From NCBI RefSeq assembly GCF_037042905.1, contig NC_087261.1, forward strand, positions 26,497,817 through 26,561,816: a DNA stretch of 64,000 nt. The letters run 5' to 3'. Shown here in pieces: positions 54,206 through 64,000 of this stretch; within the stretch, counting starts at the first letter, position 1; every line of letters begins with the position of its first letter. The notes beneath the pieces were generated by a model. That model was not told where the DNA came from, ran no database searches, and worked only from the letters and a program-made list of their open reading frames with translations. The position numbers and the translations under genes were made by a program. The DNA comes from Lytechinus pictus (taxonomy: Eukaryota; Echinodermata; Echinoidea; Temnopleuroida; Toxopneustidae).

Positions 54206-54700
54206 CTTGACTAGATAATTTTTAATTTTCTATCCAATCTCAAAGACTCTACTACGTTTAATATTTCAACATTAGCTGAAATGAAACTGAAAGCCAAATT
54301 TGGAAGTCAAATTTTCAATAATGCCTGGAATTGGAAAGTTTCTGTTTATTGAGATATTAATGTCTAATGACGGGTAGAATATTAATAAGCGACATCATTT
54401 ATTCTGGATTATTAATGTAAACTTAGCTTCCATTCACGAGTGCAGCATCATTCCACATGATAGAAGACGGACTCGTTGCTTGCTTCAAGTTCCAAGTTCT
54501 GTCTGAGATTCGATTGTGAGTTGTCCAGCAGCAGCTCGTGGCGATGGCATGGCATGCAGTCATTCAGCGTCGTGCATGCCGGGTGTGTGGGAGCGGCCTT
54601 GCGGTGTACGTTGGTGTTGCGCTGTGTCGCTGGACGTGGGCCTAGGGCTAGAAGTAGCAAAAGCGTCATTAGTAATAGTTAATACAAATTCCGCTTTGGG
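54206..54700 (-). promoter_or_regulatory. Putative promoter/5' UTR of the Tudor gene
   Basis: Upstream of the ATG the minus strand is AT-rich to about 54430, then becomes GC/CpG-richer (54500-54660). A possible 5' UTR acceptor, AAAATTATCTAG, lies 5 bp before the ATG, so a non-coding first exon in the GC-rich block is plausible. No TATA box seen at a fixed distance. Inferred. Confidence 0.3.
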
Positions 54701-55034
54701 CAGTTCTGGTAACTCCTTACTGTGTCCAGGGATGTCTATTTCAGCGTGAAAAAAAAAACGTTGTCGTGTTTAGGTGACGTCTGTCCAAATAAAAAACTCC
54801 TCGTTTTCACAGACACACACACAGTGTCACAGTTCCAGGCACACCGCCATAATCTCGACCAACCATGCGCGAGAAACAATAGTCTCAAATTGTGCGCTCG
54901 TAATTTTCTTTTCTACATTTTGGCCTGGCTCGACGAAAAGAGGGGGCGGTGCTTGGTCTTTGCTATTTTTTTTTCTAAAAAACGTTGAACTAAATAGATC
55001 CGAATATCGGAAAATCACGCTTGATTATTTCAAA

Positions 55035-56450
55035 TAATACTTTTTTTTTGGAGGGGGAGGGGCGAAGTTTAGCCCCCCCCCCAAGAACTTTATTACATAG
55101 GCGGCCTATATATAGCCTACTATTTTTAGTTAATGATTTTTAGATAATGATAATACACCAACATTTTTTATTTCTTATTTGTGGCAAATTATTAAAAAAA
55201 ATATTTTAGTGAAAATAATGAAAGAAAAACATTGAAAGATCGAGTTATGAATTTTCAGTCAATTTGTGACGACCAATTAATGCTGCAAAATTATTGGAGA
55301 TATTGATTTTTTTTACCAGATTTTCATCATTTCCAAGATGAGAAAAGAATATTTTTCTTATAGAACAGGTTAGGTGCTAAGTTACCGATGATCCTCCTAC
55401 AAGTAAAATCATTTTCTTAAAAAAAAAAGATTTCATGTTTTTTTTTCATAATCCTGAAAACACGAACAAGATATTAAGGTATAATCATGCAACTCATAAT
55501 TGATGCTAGTGCAAAGCGCGAATAAAAAAAATAAAAAAAAATCAAATTTAGACCTTCGTATGGTACACTCTCTAATCATAATTTGGCATGAGGATGAAGT
55601 TCTTCCTAAATGAATTTTGAGAGAGCAAAGCTCATTAAAAATGCAATACGATTTCGACCTATAGAGATGGGGCATTCTAATAACATTTAATGCAAAAAAC
55701 ATTGGGATATTCCTAAATATAGAGCTGGATTTTTTTAAATATTCTGATCTGGAAAAGGGACAATTTAAGGCCTATTAATACAGGAATTTGTTAAATGGAT
55801 ATGCATCCAATAAATCATATAGGCCAAATGAGAGCGCGAAATTTTGTTATATTTAGGTCTCAAAACAGGACAATTTAGGAATAGGCCCTTATTATAGGCA
55901 GGATCGATGCATGGATTAAATTATTTATAATGCAGCGCGAATCAAAAATTGATAAAATGTCACGAAAAGAGGATTTTAATTAGTTTGTTAGAACTCATAC
56001 ATATATAAAATACATTTATCACTAAACTAAATGTGAGCACGTATAGTGCGAGCTGAAAAAATAATTGAATATTCAGATATTCGGCTTTAAACAGGCTATT
56101 TTACGGATCACTTTTTAAAATCAATTTGAAAACAAACAAACTTGGTGCCCGTCGCTCGAATATGTTTTGTATATTGACTTCAAAACTAGATATTTTAAGG
56201 CAAAGTCTCTTCGGCAAGGTAACATATTAAACAGGAATTTGAGTGCAAAGTGCAAGCGAAAATTATATAATGACTTGCCAAACTTGTAATTTAAGTCTTC
56301 TCCCCATATTTTATACACTTGTCTTCCTCCTCTTAATTTACCTCTTCTTTTTTTCTCCTTTCATTTCCCCCTTTTTCCGGCTTTGCGCCGCTTATGAGGG
56401 GGGGGGGGGGGGGGGGGGGGGTCGGGTCGCCCCTGGATCCGATAGGAGCG
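55035..56450. mobile_element. G/C-run element with GCGCGA tandem units, second copy
   Basis: Left edge GGGGCGAAGTTTAGCCCCCC, right edge a 24-G run (56398-56421) followed by GTCGGGTCGCCCCTGGATCC. Decayed units of the ATGCGAGCGCGAAGCGCGAG family occur at about 55506, 55829, 55927, 56030 and 56240. Colinear in style with 37686-38555. Confidence 0.65.
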
Positions 56451-56459
56451 GGGTTACTA

Positions 56460-57300
56460 TAGGGAATATGGCTAGAATCATGACTCAGGGGAGGGGGATG
56501 GCGGCCTTTTTAGCTGACCCACAGTGATTGGCAGTGCATATAAAAAAGAAGAAAACAAATGCCAAAAGCTCTTATAACTGGACTCCTACCAAACAAAACA
56601 AAAAAATCAGACAATACATGGGCGGAAATCCCAGGGGGATAGGGGGACGTGTCCCCCGGATAGTAGGGGAGACACTATATCAACTGTCCTCCCTATGCTA
56701 TTTTCGGTCTTTTATGATGGAAAGAAAGAAATTGAAATAAAACATGTATTTTGGACGAGATGACCTTACATTTGTGGTGATACCCTTTTTTTTCTTCTTG
56801 TCAAATTTTCCAGCCCCTGGTTTCCCTATACCTTTGGAGACAGATTTCCGCGCTTGAGACAATAGAAAGTTTGAACAAACATGATTTTTTTTTAAAGCTG
56901 TGAAAATTGGTCATCATTGTATATTATGGGGACTTCAAATTGCCGCATTGGTGAAGTCATAGTAATGCAAGGACTATTCCCTTTAATGAAAATAATATCA
57001 GGGATATGCAATATCCCTGATAATATATAAGCCCTCTGATTTTTTTTCAAAAGTTTTGCTTCAAATAATAATTTTTTTTTCATGACGACATAAAACAATA
57101 TACCTTGGTTATTTTGATTACTGCCGCAGGTTCATATGCTAGTATAGGGAATATGTATGCCTACTTAGCCTTTGGAACACATAAATATACCTGAAATGGC
57201 CTATCAGGGGAAAGTGTCCCTATCCCGGGTCATATATCACCACTTGTCAATACCCCGAAATATTACAATGTGAAAACTCTTAAGTCATAGCTAGAGACCT
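56460..57300. other. Spacer, nothing recognised
   Basis: Short frames only; no splice-bounded exon. Confidence 0.35.
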
Positions 57301-57309
57301 CAGTTTTAT

Positions 57310-57862
57310 TTTCAAGGACACCCCAACAAAAAGTTGATTTGAAAAGAGGAAAATCAAATAAGCAACACTGAAAATTTCATCAAAAAATTAGTAATGACAT
57401 TTTTAAGTTTAGCTTAATACTCCTCCCTACTCCTATGGTCGATACGGTAAATGCATGACTGTGACGTCACCCACTCCCCATTTCTTATGTATTTTACCAG
57501 GGAGTTGAGTATGAACTATTTGAAATATTAAATGTTCTATTTTTTTCTCCCAATTGTCTAGTTCAAATAAAGTTTTATTCCTCCTGAAAATTTTGAATGA
57601 CTTTTGTGTTAAAATTTTATGGTTCAGTCTATAGTTTGTCAAAGTCGTGTCAATAAATTGAAATATTGTATAATTCCAACAACAAAATAAATAATGAGTG
57701 GGGGCCCGACATCACAGACTGTGATGCGCACTGTTTTGTGAAAACTGAGCCAAACTTTGAAATGTCACAATTTTTAAAATTAAATTTTACATTTGATTTT
57801 GATGAAGTTCATTGTGTATTGATTCAAATCAACGTTTTCTTGTATGGATTTGACCTTTAAAA
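57310..57862. mobile_element. Decayed TTAA-family MITE
   Basis: AAGGACACCCCAACAAAAAG at the left and TATGGATTTGACCTTTAA at the right correspond to the ends of 33155-33754. Internal CTGAAAATTTCATCAAA and GACGTCACCCACTC also match. Much more diverged than the other copies. Confidence 0.65.
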
Positions 57863-57869
57863 CAGCATA

Positions 57870-59680
57870 TGACTTTCTTACCGCTTGCCCTATTTCTTTC
57901 AGGGGGGGGGGTCTTCTTTTTGTTTGGCGACCAATCAATTTGACTATTTTCGCCATCATTAATTTTTTTTTTCCAATTTAAAAAAAAAGAAAAAAATCAA
58001 ACTCGATCTCATATTTATCTCCTTTGACTTTCTCACCCAACATTTTATGACCAAGGTTGGATTCAAACTTTCGACTGAGCATATTCCAACTCCCTCCTAT
58101 AGGCAAAAGCTAGATACACAGAGGGCAAAAGCATCTGGGTTTTTTCATGTCTGGGTCCCATATCAGCCTCTCGCTCGGCCCGGCCCGTCCATCATCCATC
58201 GGACGCCCCTCGGACGCATATAAAAAAGAAGTTTTCGCCCTTAACATCTCCGCCTGATATAAGACTAATCAAGAGCCTCGAGACGTGACGGAACGAAGTC
58301 GAAGGGCCAAGCAAAGGGGGAACGAAAGACCACGAAAGAGAGGTTGGTAATTAGCTTTTTCCTAGTTTTCGTTGTTTTAAAAGTGTAGGCGGTAGGCCTA
58401 TATGAAATAATGTAAGTTTGAATACCACGTAAAAATGAGAAGAAATATTATTGTCATGCGAAGCCGAAGGCATTTCCAAGGACAAGCACCGGGGACCGTA
58501 TGGCAGTGTATCTAGTGCCGGACACCTTATTTCAAATTTCAGTGCTTTTTAAAAATGACAACTAACGTTAGGCGTATGGTGAGACTACCACATATCGACC
58601 ACCTCTTTTGAAACCAAGCCCCCGAAGCTACCGCCATTTTGTTTAATCCATTAGAAGCTAAAATAAGCCCTCATTAATATTAATTTCGTACGATGCTCCC
58701 TCGTCAACTGTGGTTTTGTACGTGTATTAGACAATACGCACATCAGATATCAGCGCAATGACAAAGCCAAAGGTCAACTTGGCAAATTCATGAATGTATT
58801 CATTTTGTTACGCGCTCGTGACGCGAAGGATTCAGCGAATCAAGCAAGCGCAAATCTGAGACGATACGTTGCGCTCTATAAAGTATCGATATCACAAGCG
58901 ATATCACTTCAAAACAAAGCATTGTTTGTATTGCGTCTTATAGGCCTATGCTAATTCTAAAAATGGAAGATGAAAAGAGTAGGCCTAGATCAAATCGTGA
59001 TTAGGTACGACAATACACCAGACGGTGGACTGTACTGTTTCCAGAAGAAGAAGAAGAAGAGGTCTCCAGCGCTTTTGCCATCCCCAAATTGTCACATGTT
59101 AAGATATACAGGAATCTTAGTTTTTAACAAATGTAAAGAATCAATATTAATTAATCAATATTAGGGGGGCCTACATTATACAAGCTCTGCTTTTCAGTTG
59201 GCACTCCCTCCCTTTCAATTATTTATATTTCGATTTGATAATTGTCTATTGTAATTTTATAATGTTGTCAATTTTTGTATGTACTTCAACTTAGGTGTGA
59301 TTATATGTTACTTTGTCAATTGTATCATAATTGTAAATATGAAATTGAAAGTAGAAAATAAAATAATTGAATTGAATCTAGACTCTAAGTAGCCGGCAGA
59401 GGCCGCCGAACGGATCAAAGGGGGCTGTTGCACTGACCCAAAAGTCTTGTTTTCTTATTTTTTTCTAGGGGGGGGGGGGCGGGGGCAGAACATGGTTATT
59501 ACAATTTGATGGTAATTTTCAATGGTCGAGTATGGTTACTGAAAAAAATAACTGTCACCACTAAAAGAGTACATTTCTTGTTTCAAATTTCGAGAAGCAA
59601 AAAAAAAAATCTTTTGTTCAAGGTATAATACGTAAGGGGCCGGGCCCCTCATGGATCCCCGTGCCTGTTTTCTTCATTCG
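57870..59680. other. Mixed spacer, no supported gene
   Basis: Contains G-runs (57902, 59469), an (AAG)n stretch at about 59045, and moderately CpG-rich DNA at 58140-58660. The CpG-rich part could be a promoter of an unseen gene, but no exon is convincing. Confidence 0.35.
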
Positions 59681-59689
59681 TTTCATAAT

Positions 59690-59850
59690 GAATTACAGCT
59701 ATTTAAACATCGCTGTTATTGTGATTACCGTGGTAACCTAGATTATGATTGGTTATAGCAGTTACCATCGTAGTAAACTACGATGGTAACGGCTATAACC
59801 AATCATAATTACCATACTTGTAACTCATGATGAAACGGGCCCCAGTTTAT
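59690..59850. mobile_element. Palindromic MITE
   Basis: GATTATGATTGGTTATAGCA (59740) and GTTACCATCGTAGT mirror ACTACGATGGTAAC and GGCTATAACCAATCATAATT; the end is GATGAAACGGGCCC. Clean hairpin with a minimal loop. Confidence 0.8.
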
Positions 59851-60374
59851 CATGTTTAATACGTTTCCTGTCCCCTTTATTCTCCAGCATTTCTTGCTCT
59901 GTTTTTCCATTTAATAATTTTCCCACTCACGTTCTTTTGGTGCCGCCTTTCTCCTACATATATTTCCTTCTTCTTTTCCCACTTGTTATCTGTCTCCCGA
60001 TTTCCATAAATCTCGTCTTATTTCTCTTCCACCCCTTTGTTCCTATTTCCCACCATTCGTGCTCTCTTACCCCCCTCTCTAAATTACCTCTTCATATGTG
60101 CCCCTCCATTTCTTTCTCATCTCTTTTCAACCCCCTTCCCATCACTCTTTCTCTCCATCTCATTTTGAATTTTGCCAATTCCAAATCCCTTTCATTTTAG
60201 CTCTGTACAAATACCATATGAATACAAATGAAAGACATGAAGGCATTTTCTGGTTAGTTGTGAATTTTATTAATAGCCAGAAAAAAATATCACATTATCA
60301 GAGGATTTAGCCTTACTTTTTTTCTTAAGCGTATGTTAATACTTTGAATCGAACGAAAATGTTTTTTGTATGCA

Positions 60375-60750
60375 GGGGCAGCGATCCTGGGGGGCACAGT
60401 ACTTTTTGAAGCACTGAAAAGTGCCTTTAATTTTATGTCAGAAAAATGCCCCCTCACGAACGTGTACTGTGTCCCTTTCACCTGACGAGAACCTGTTTTA
60501 GGTGTTACCAAGTGCTCTTCCTTGTATGCAAATTTTTACCAAAAAATGCCCCCCCCCCCCTGAACGTGTTCTGTGCCCTTTCATCTGAGGGCCCGTTTTA
60601 TGTGTTAAAAAGTGCCCCCTCGCCTTCTTGTAAGTGCCCTTTCTCGAATAACTGCCCCCTTTTACCCAAGAAAAGTGCTCCTAAAGAACTTGTTCTGTGC
60701 CCCTTTCACCTGAGAAGGACCCGTTTTATGGTCACCATGACGAGTGCCCT
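60375..60750. repeat. Tandem GTGCCCTTTCACCTGA units
   Basis: About three units of 90-110 bp, each running GAACGTGTTCTGTGCCCTTT, CACCTGAG and CCGTTTTATG (about 60455, 60560 and 60685). C-run at about 60547. Frames are artefacts. Confidence 0.65.
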
Positions 60751-60839
60751 TTGAAACAAGAAAACAATAAGGAAATCCTTTGTGCATTAAGTTTAATAAT
60801 TCATGTGAGTGGGGGTAGATAAGCAGTTTCGTACACTAC

Positions 60840-61060
60840 AGATGGAGGGGGGGGGGCTTGAAGGACTCTTGCCCCCCCCCCCCAAAAAAAAGGGTGAAAT
60901 ATATCATTCTGAATATTTTGTCGAAATCTATCACAAAATTGGATTTTCTTTTTAAAAATGTCAAAATTTTGCTCTCTCGCAACTTCTTAAAAATTTGACA
61001 TAATACAGCATTTTCCCTGTGCCCCCCCCCCAATTTCAACTTCACTTCGCCGCTCCTATT
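60840..61060. repeat. G/C-run element fragment
   Basis: A G-run at 60846 and C-runs at 60872 and 61023 frame AAATATATCATTCTGAATAT. Similar to the ends of 37686-38555. Confidence 0.5.
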
Positions 61061-61221
61061 TGACTGTTTATAGCGTCTCTTTTTGCAACCAGTTTTAATG
61101 AAAATCAACAGGAAATTTCATACTTCATGAATTTGGGGTTGTGATAATAATTAAAATTAAAAAAAATTGGACTTGAAAAAAAGAACCTTTTCCATCTTTA
61201 TCAAGTGCTTCCTAAGCTAAG

Positions 61222-61817
61222 TCACTCTTCAATTTGTTGGATTTCTTGAATGAAAACATCTGTTACACCAGTCCTGCAGATTGAAAAAATAGAGAAAGAA
61301 AATCAATGAATTTAAATTAAAATTGTCATGATTTGTAAAACATAAATGTTTTAAGAAAAGTAAGACTATACATACCGGTATATATATTTCTTCATCACAT
61401 AACATAGGAAATCGTACTTCTACTAATTATAAACTTGTACTTCTACAAAGCATATCACTTAAACCTGTTCTATGCAGTTTACATACCACTCTCCATTATA
61501 ACTACAACATGTACTCTATATATAAAAAAATGTCAGAGATTTCTCTCTGAACAGAATATTTTGATCTGCGAATAAAAACGACACCTAACTATAATCTAAA
61601 AACAGAATTGAAATGGTTTTTTCAAAGGCAGGTCTATTTGTTGCCAAAAAAAATTGTGAAAACCCCCCATTATTAAAATAATCACTAATTAACTCACTCA
61701 TATAACTGCTGTAGGTTGTATTTCTCTTTGTGGTCCTATCACTGTTCTATTAGGCCTACTTCACCAATTGTTTATCATCATCAATCACCTCCATGGAAAT
61801 TGTAGAGCTGCATCATC
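61222..61817 (-). CDS. Candidate last two exons of an anonymous minus-strand gene
   Basis: A 29-bp micro-exon (61817-61789; acceptor TTTTGTCCAATAG, donor ATGGAG/gtgatt) joined to 61273-61222 (acceptor TTTTTTCAATCTGCAG) gives the open frame DDAALQFPWRTGVTDVFIQE, then IQQIEE and TGA. Phases agree (phase 2 at the junction). Support is splice signals and composition only; other frames through the micro-exon are also open. Upstream exons would lie beyond 62300 or outside the window. Confidence 0.3.
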
Positions 61818-62397
61818 CTATTGGACAAAATGTAAAATAATAAGATTAAAAAAAAATTGTAAATCTACAAATATGAAATATGAATATCACACTAAAGAAT
61901 GAATAAAATGAATTTTATAAAATATAAAACATGAAAAATAAATATTGCTTTGTTTATAAACAAATAGGAAATAAAAAGGCCATTTAGATAATAGTAGATC
62001 AAGGACATGACCTTATTTTATAAATTTGCCCAAGGTACAAAACTTTTGGCATTGGTTCTATTTTAGACTCGAGAGAGTCGAGAGCCTGTATATATAAGAA
62101 GTGTATATTCAATATAGATCCTACCTCTTAGCAGTGGCTCAGGTTATTTTTATTTAATGTAAACATGGTTAACATTCATTTCAATGCATGTAATGTATCT
62201 GTAATTTTGTATAGGTTAGTTTAACTTTTATACCTGGATGAGAATCTGCAAAATGATGCATGCACTTATGGTCATCATGTTTAACCATAGGTACCGGGTA
62301 GACCTCTACTGTTTTTCTTGTTCTTCAAACTCAACCTGTTTGTGAAAGAAAAGAGAGAACAATAAGTGTCAAGTGATCTCTTTCATGGCCGTATGTA

Positions 62398-62690
62398 CAC
62401 TGTAAAAAAACCCCTGATTTTACAGAAAAAAACAAGATTTTGCAGAAAGCAATAACAGAATCATTCTGTAAATTCATAAAACAGGAATTTTTCTACAGAA
62501 CAGGTCTGTTTAAAAAGGGGAAAATGGTGTTTTATTTAAGGAAATTTGTAAGGTTCCATACACCAAATACCAATTTCCTGTAATTTTACATGATATAATG
62601 TAAGATTATGCAATCTGGTAAAATTACAGGTGTTCTCGAGACCCTGCTGCAGGAACTTCTTTTATTTTAAGGATAAATTTTTCTAATAGT
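62398..62690. mobile_element. CACTGTAAAAAA-type MITE
   Basis: Begins ACACTGTAAAAAAACCCC and ends GGATAAATTTTTCTAATAGTGT, an imperfect inversion. Contains repeated ACAGAA and AATTTTACAG motifs. Superfamily uncertain. Confidence 0.45.
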
Positions 62691-62699
62691 GTAGGGGGA

Positions 62700-64000
62700 G
62701 GGGTTTGGGTGGGAGCTGAAATGTGAAAACCTTCATAAAAAAAGAATTGCATGAAATCCTTCAATTTTACTTTAGAAAATGCAAAAAAAAACAGCCCTAG
62801 ACAATATTGGTTGCTTCGGGCCCTCGCTTTTAGAATTTCAAATTTCTCTAAATCTTTTCACATGTCTGCCCCCCCCAAAAAAAAAAAAAAAATCTGCATC
62901 TTTTTATTCTGAATCTTAATTCATTTGATTTTAACAACATAATTTCATAATCTCATGCACTAGGTCTAGATGACTAGATCTATTTGTAAGAAAGTATAGA
63001 TCTAGTCCAACCAGAATCAGTGCTGCGTGACAGCATTCATGTATCTAAATAAGATCTAGATCTATACTATCGATAGACTCTTGATCTATCTAGACCTAGA
63101 ATGTAAAGCTAACCCAGCTAACCCTTCGGTGACTTTACCTAGATGTATATCGATTTAGAAATTTTTGATGTCTAAACTTTTATTCCTGGCTAAACCTTCA
63201 TTGCCATTATTGACCGAGAGTAGATCTAGTCCTTGGTCCACTGACAGTCATACTCGTACATGTAAATGTAGTCGTTTAGGCCCAGACCTACATCTAGGCC
63301 TAAAATTATAGACCTAGATACTAAGCCCTGGGGGTACGTGTCGAGGGTTGGGAAAGTGTAAGTTAGATGACTAGATTTAAATTAGGTAGGCCTAACTTAG
63401 ATCTACGTACAAGCATCGATGGATAGAAGTAAAGTAACATAAACTGATAAAGTAAAATTAAGAAGCAAGACTAGGCTCTGTTAACCATGTTAGAAATTAG
63501 ATCTTGATCTATTGATAATAAGAGTAAGACAAACATGCAGAGCAGCATGTTATTTCTAATACCGAGTCTAACTATATAAATAACAATAAGAATTAAAATG
63601 GGTGGGGGGCTAAATGCAGAAGCCTGAAGTTATGCAAAATAAATTTGATATCTGATTCTGAAACTGACGAGAATCTAGTGAGGATTGACACAATGATGAC
63701 AGCCATATTTTCTTCCACACTCTGCTTCACAGTTTATTCCTGACTGAGTCTCGATCTACTGAAGATAGATGCAGATCTCCCTCTAGATCTAACGTTATAC
63801 AGTGTACAAAAAGAAGTTTCATATTCTTCTTGTTTTAATCAATCGTGGGCTCCCGGCCCGATTTTCTCTCGATGCCCAGCCGGCTAGGAGCCCGTACAAA
63901 ATACATGTGGTTGACACAGCGGCATAACCACTGAAAAGCAACATACAGGCTGCACTGGGCCGGGCGACGATGACAATCTAACTTCAATTTCAAAGACCAA
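62700..64000. other. Spacer with clustered AGATCTAG motifs
   Basis: No convincing exon. TAGATCTAG, AGACCTAGA and TAGGCCTA motifs are frequent between 62960 and 63800. The last 150 bp are GC-richer and could adjoin another gene. Confidence 0.35.

Noticed and set aside
48363-54214. Many 60-147-codon frames opposite or out of frame with the Tudor exon
   Set aside because: Shadows of the 2125-codon frame; none has independent support.
60836-61108. 90-codon minus-strand frame
   Set aside because: Runs through C/G-tract transposon sequence with Pro/Gly homopolymers; no splice support.

Overview
This is a eukaryotic nuclear window: AT-rich, GT-AG introns, dense non-autonomous DNA transposons, a tRNA-derived SINE and many long G/C homopolymers. 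The style of the dispersed repeats and the gene content suggest a marine invertebrate deuterostome, most likely an echinoderm such as a sea urchin. That is an inference; no species marker is present. No RNA gene outside the SINE, no CRISPR, no prokaryotic feature and no intact autonomous transposon was seen.

One gene is certain. It lies on the minus strand from 54205 (start) to 31504 (stop). One giant exon (47878-54205) encodes ten extended Tudor domains, and six further exons encode a Glu/Asp-rich tail. All splice sites and phases agree, giving a predicted protein of 2838 residues. It is a Tudor/TDRD6/TDRD15-type germ-granule scaffold expected to bind methylarginine on Piwi-pathway partners. 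A second gene is well supported but incomplete: exons at 19267-19380 and 20593-20619 (plus strand) encode the C-terminal histone-fold half of CENP-W; its basic N-terminus was not located. Exon-like fragments of at least three anonymous genes occur at 5.1-8.6 kb (minus, with a presequence-like first exon), 27.0-28.2 kb (minus) and 61.2-61.8 kb (minus).

Region by region. 0.4-1.5 kb: short-word satellite. 2.5-8.6 kb: an inverted-repeat element, two hAT elements with exact 8-bp target duplications, and the anonymous minus-strand gene. 11.0-13.5 kb: a 145-bp satellite abutting a 1.3-kb CCAGT-rich element with 19-bp terminal inverted repeats. 14.0-16.0 kb: a large palindrome with later insertions in one arm. 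16.3-19.0 kb: a hAT nested in a hAT, directly upstream of the visible CENP-W exons. 20.1-30.2 kb: trinucleotide and polypurine tracts, MITEs and anonymous exons. 30.4-54.2 kb: the Tudor gene, whose introns hold TTAA-flanked elements, a GGCGCC array, the SINE and a Tc1/mariner MITE. 54.2-64 kb: its putative promoter, then repeat-rich sequence.

The most unusual theme is a set of elements built almost wholly from short degenerate words (CAGTAYNACAGG, CCAGTA, GGCGCCGATT, AGGTCATG), several with inverted termini. They may be one class of non-autonomous transposon whose interior behaves like a satellite.
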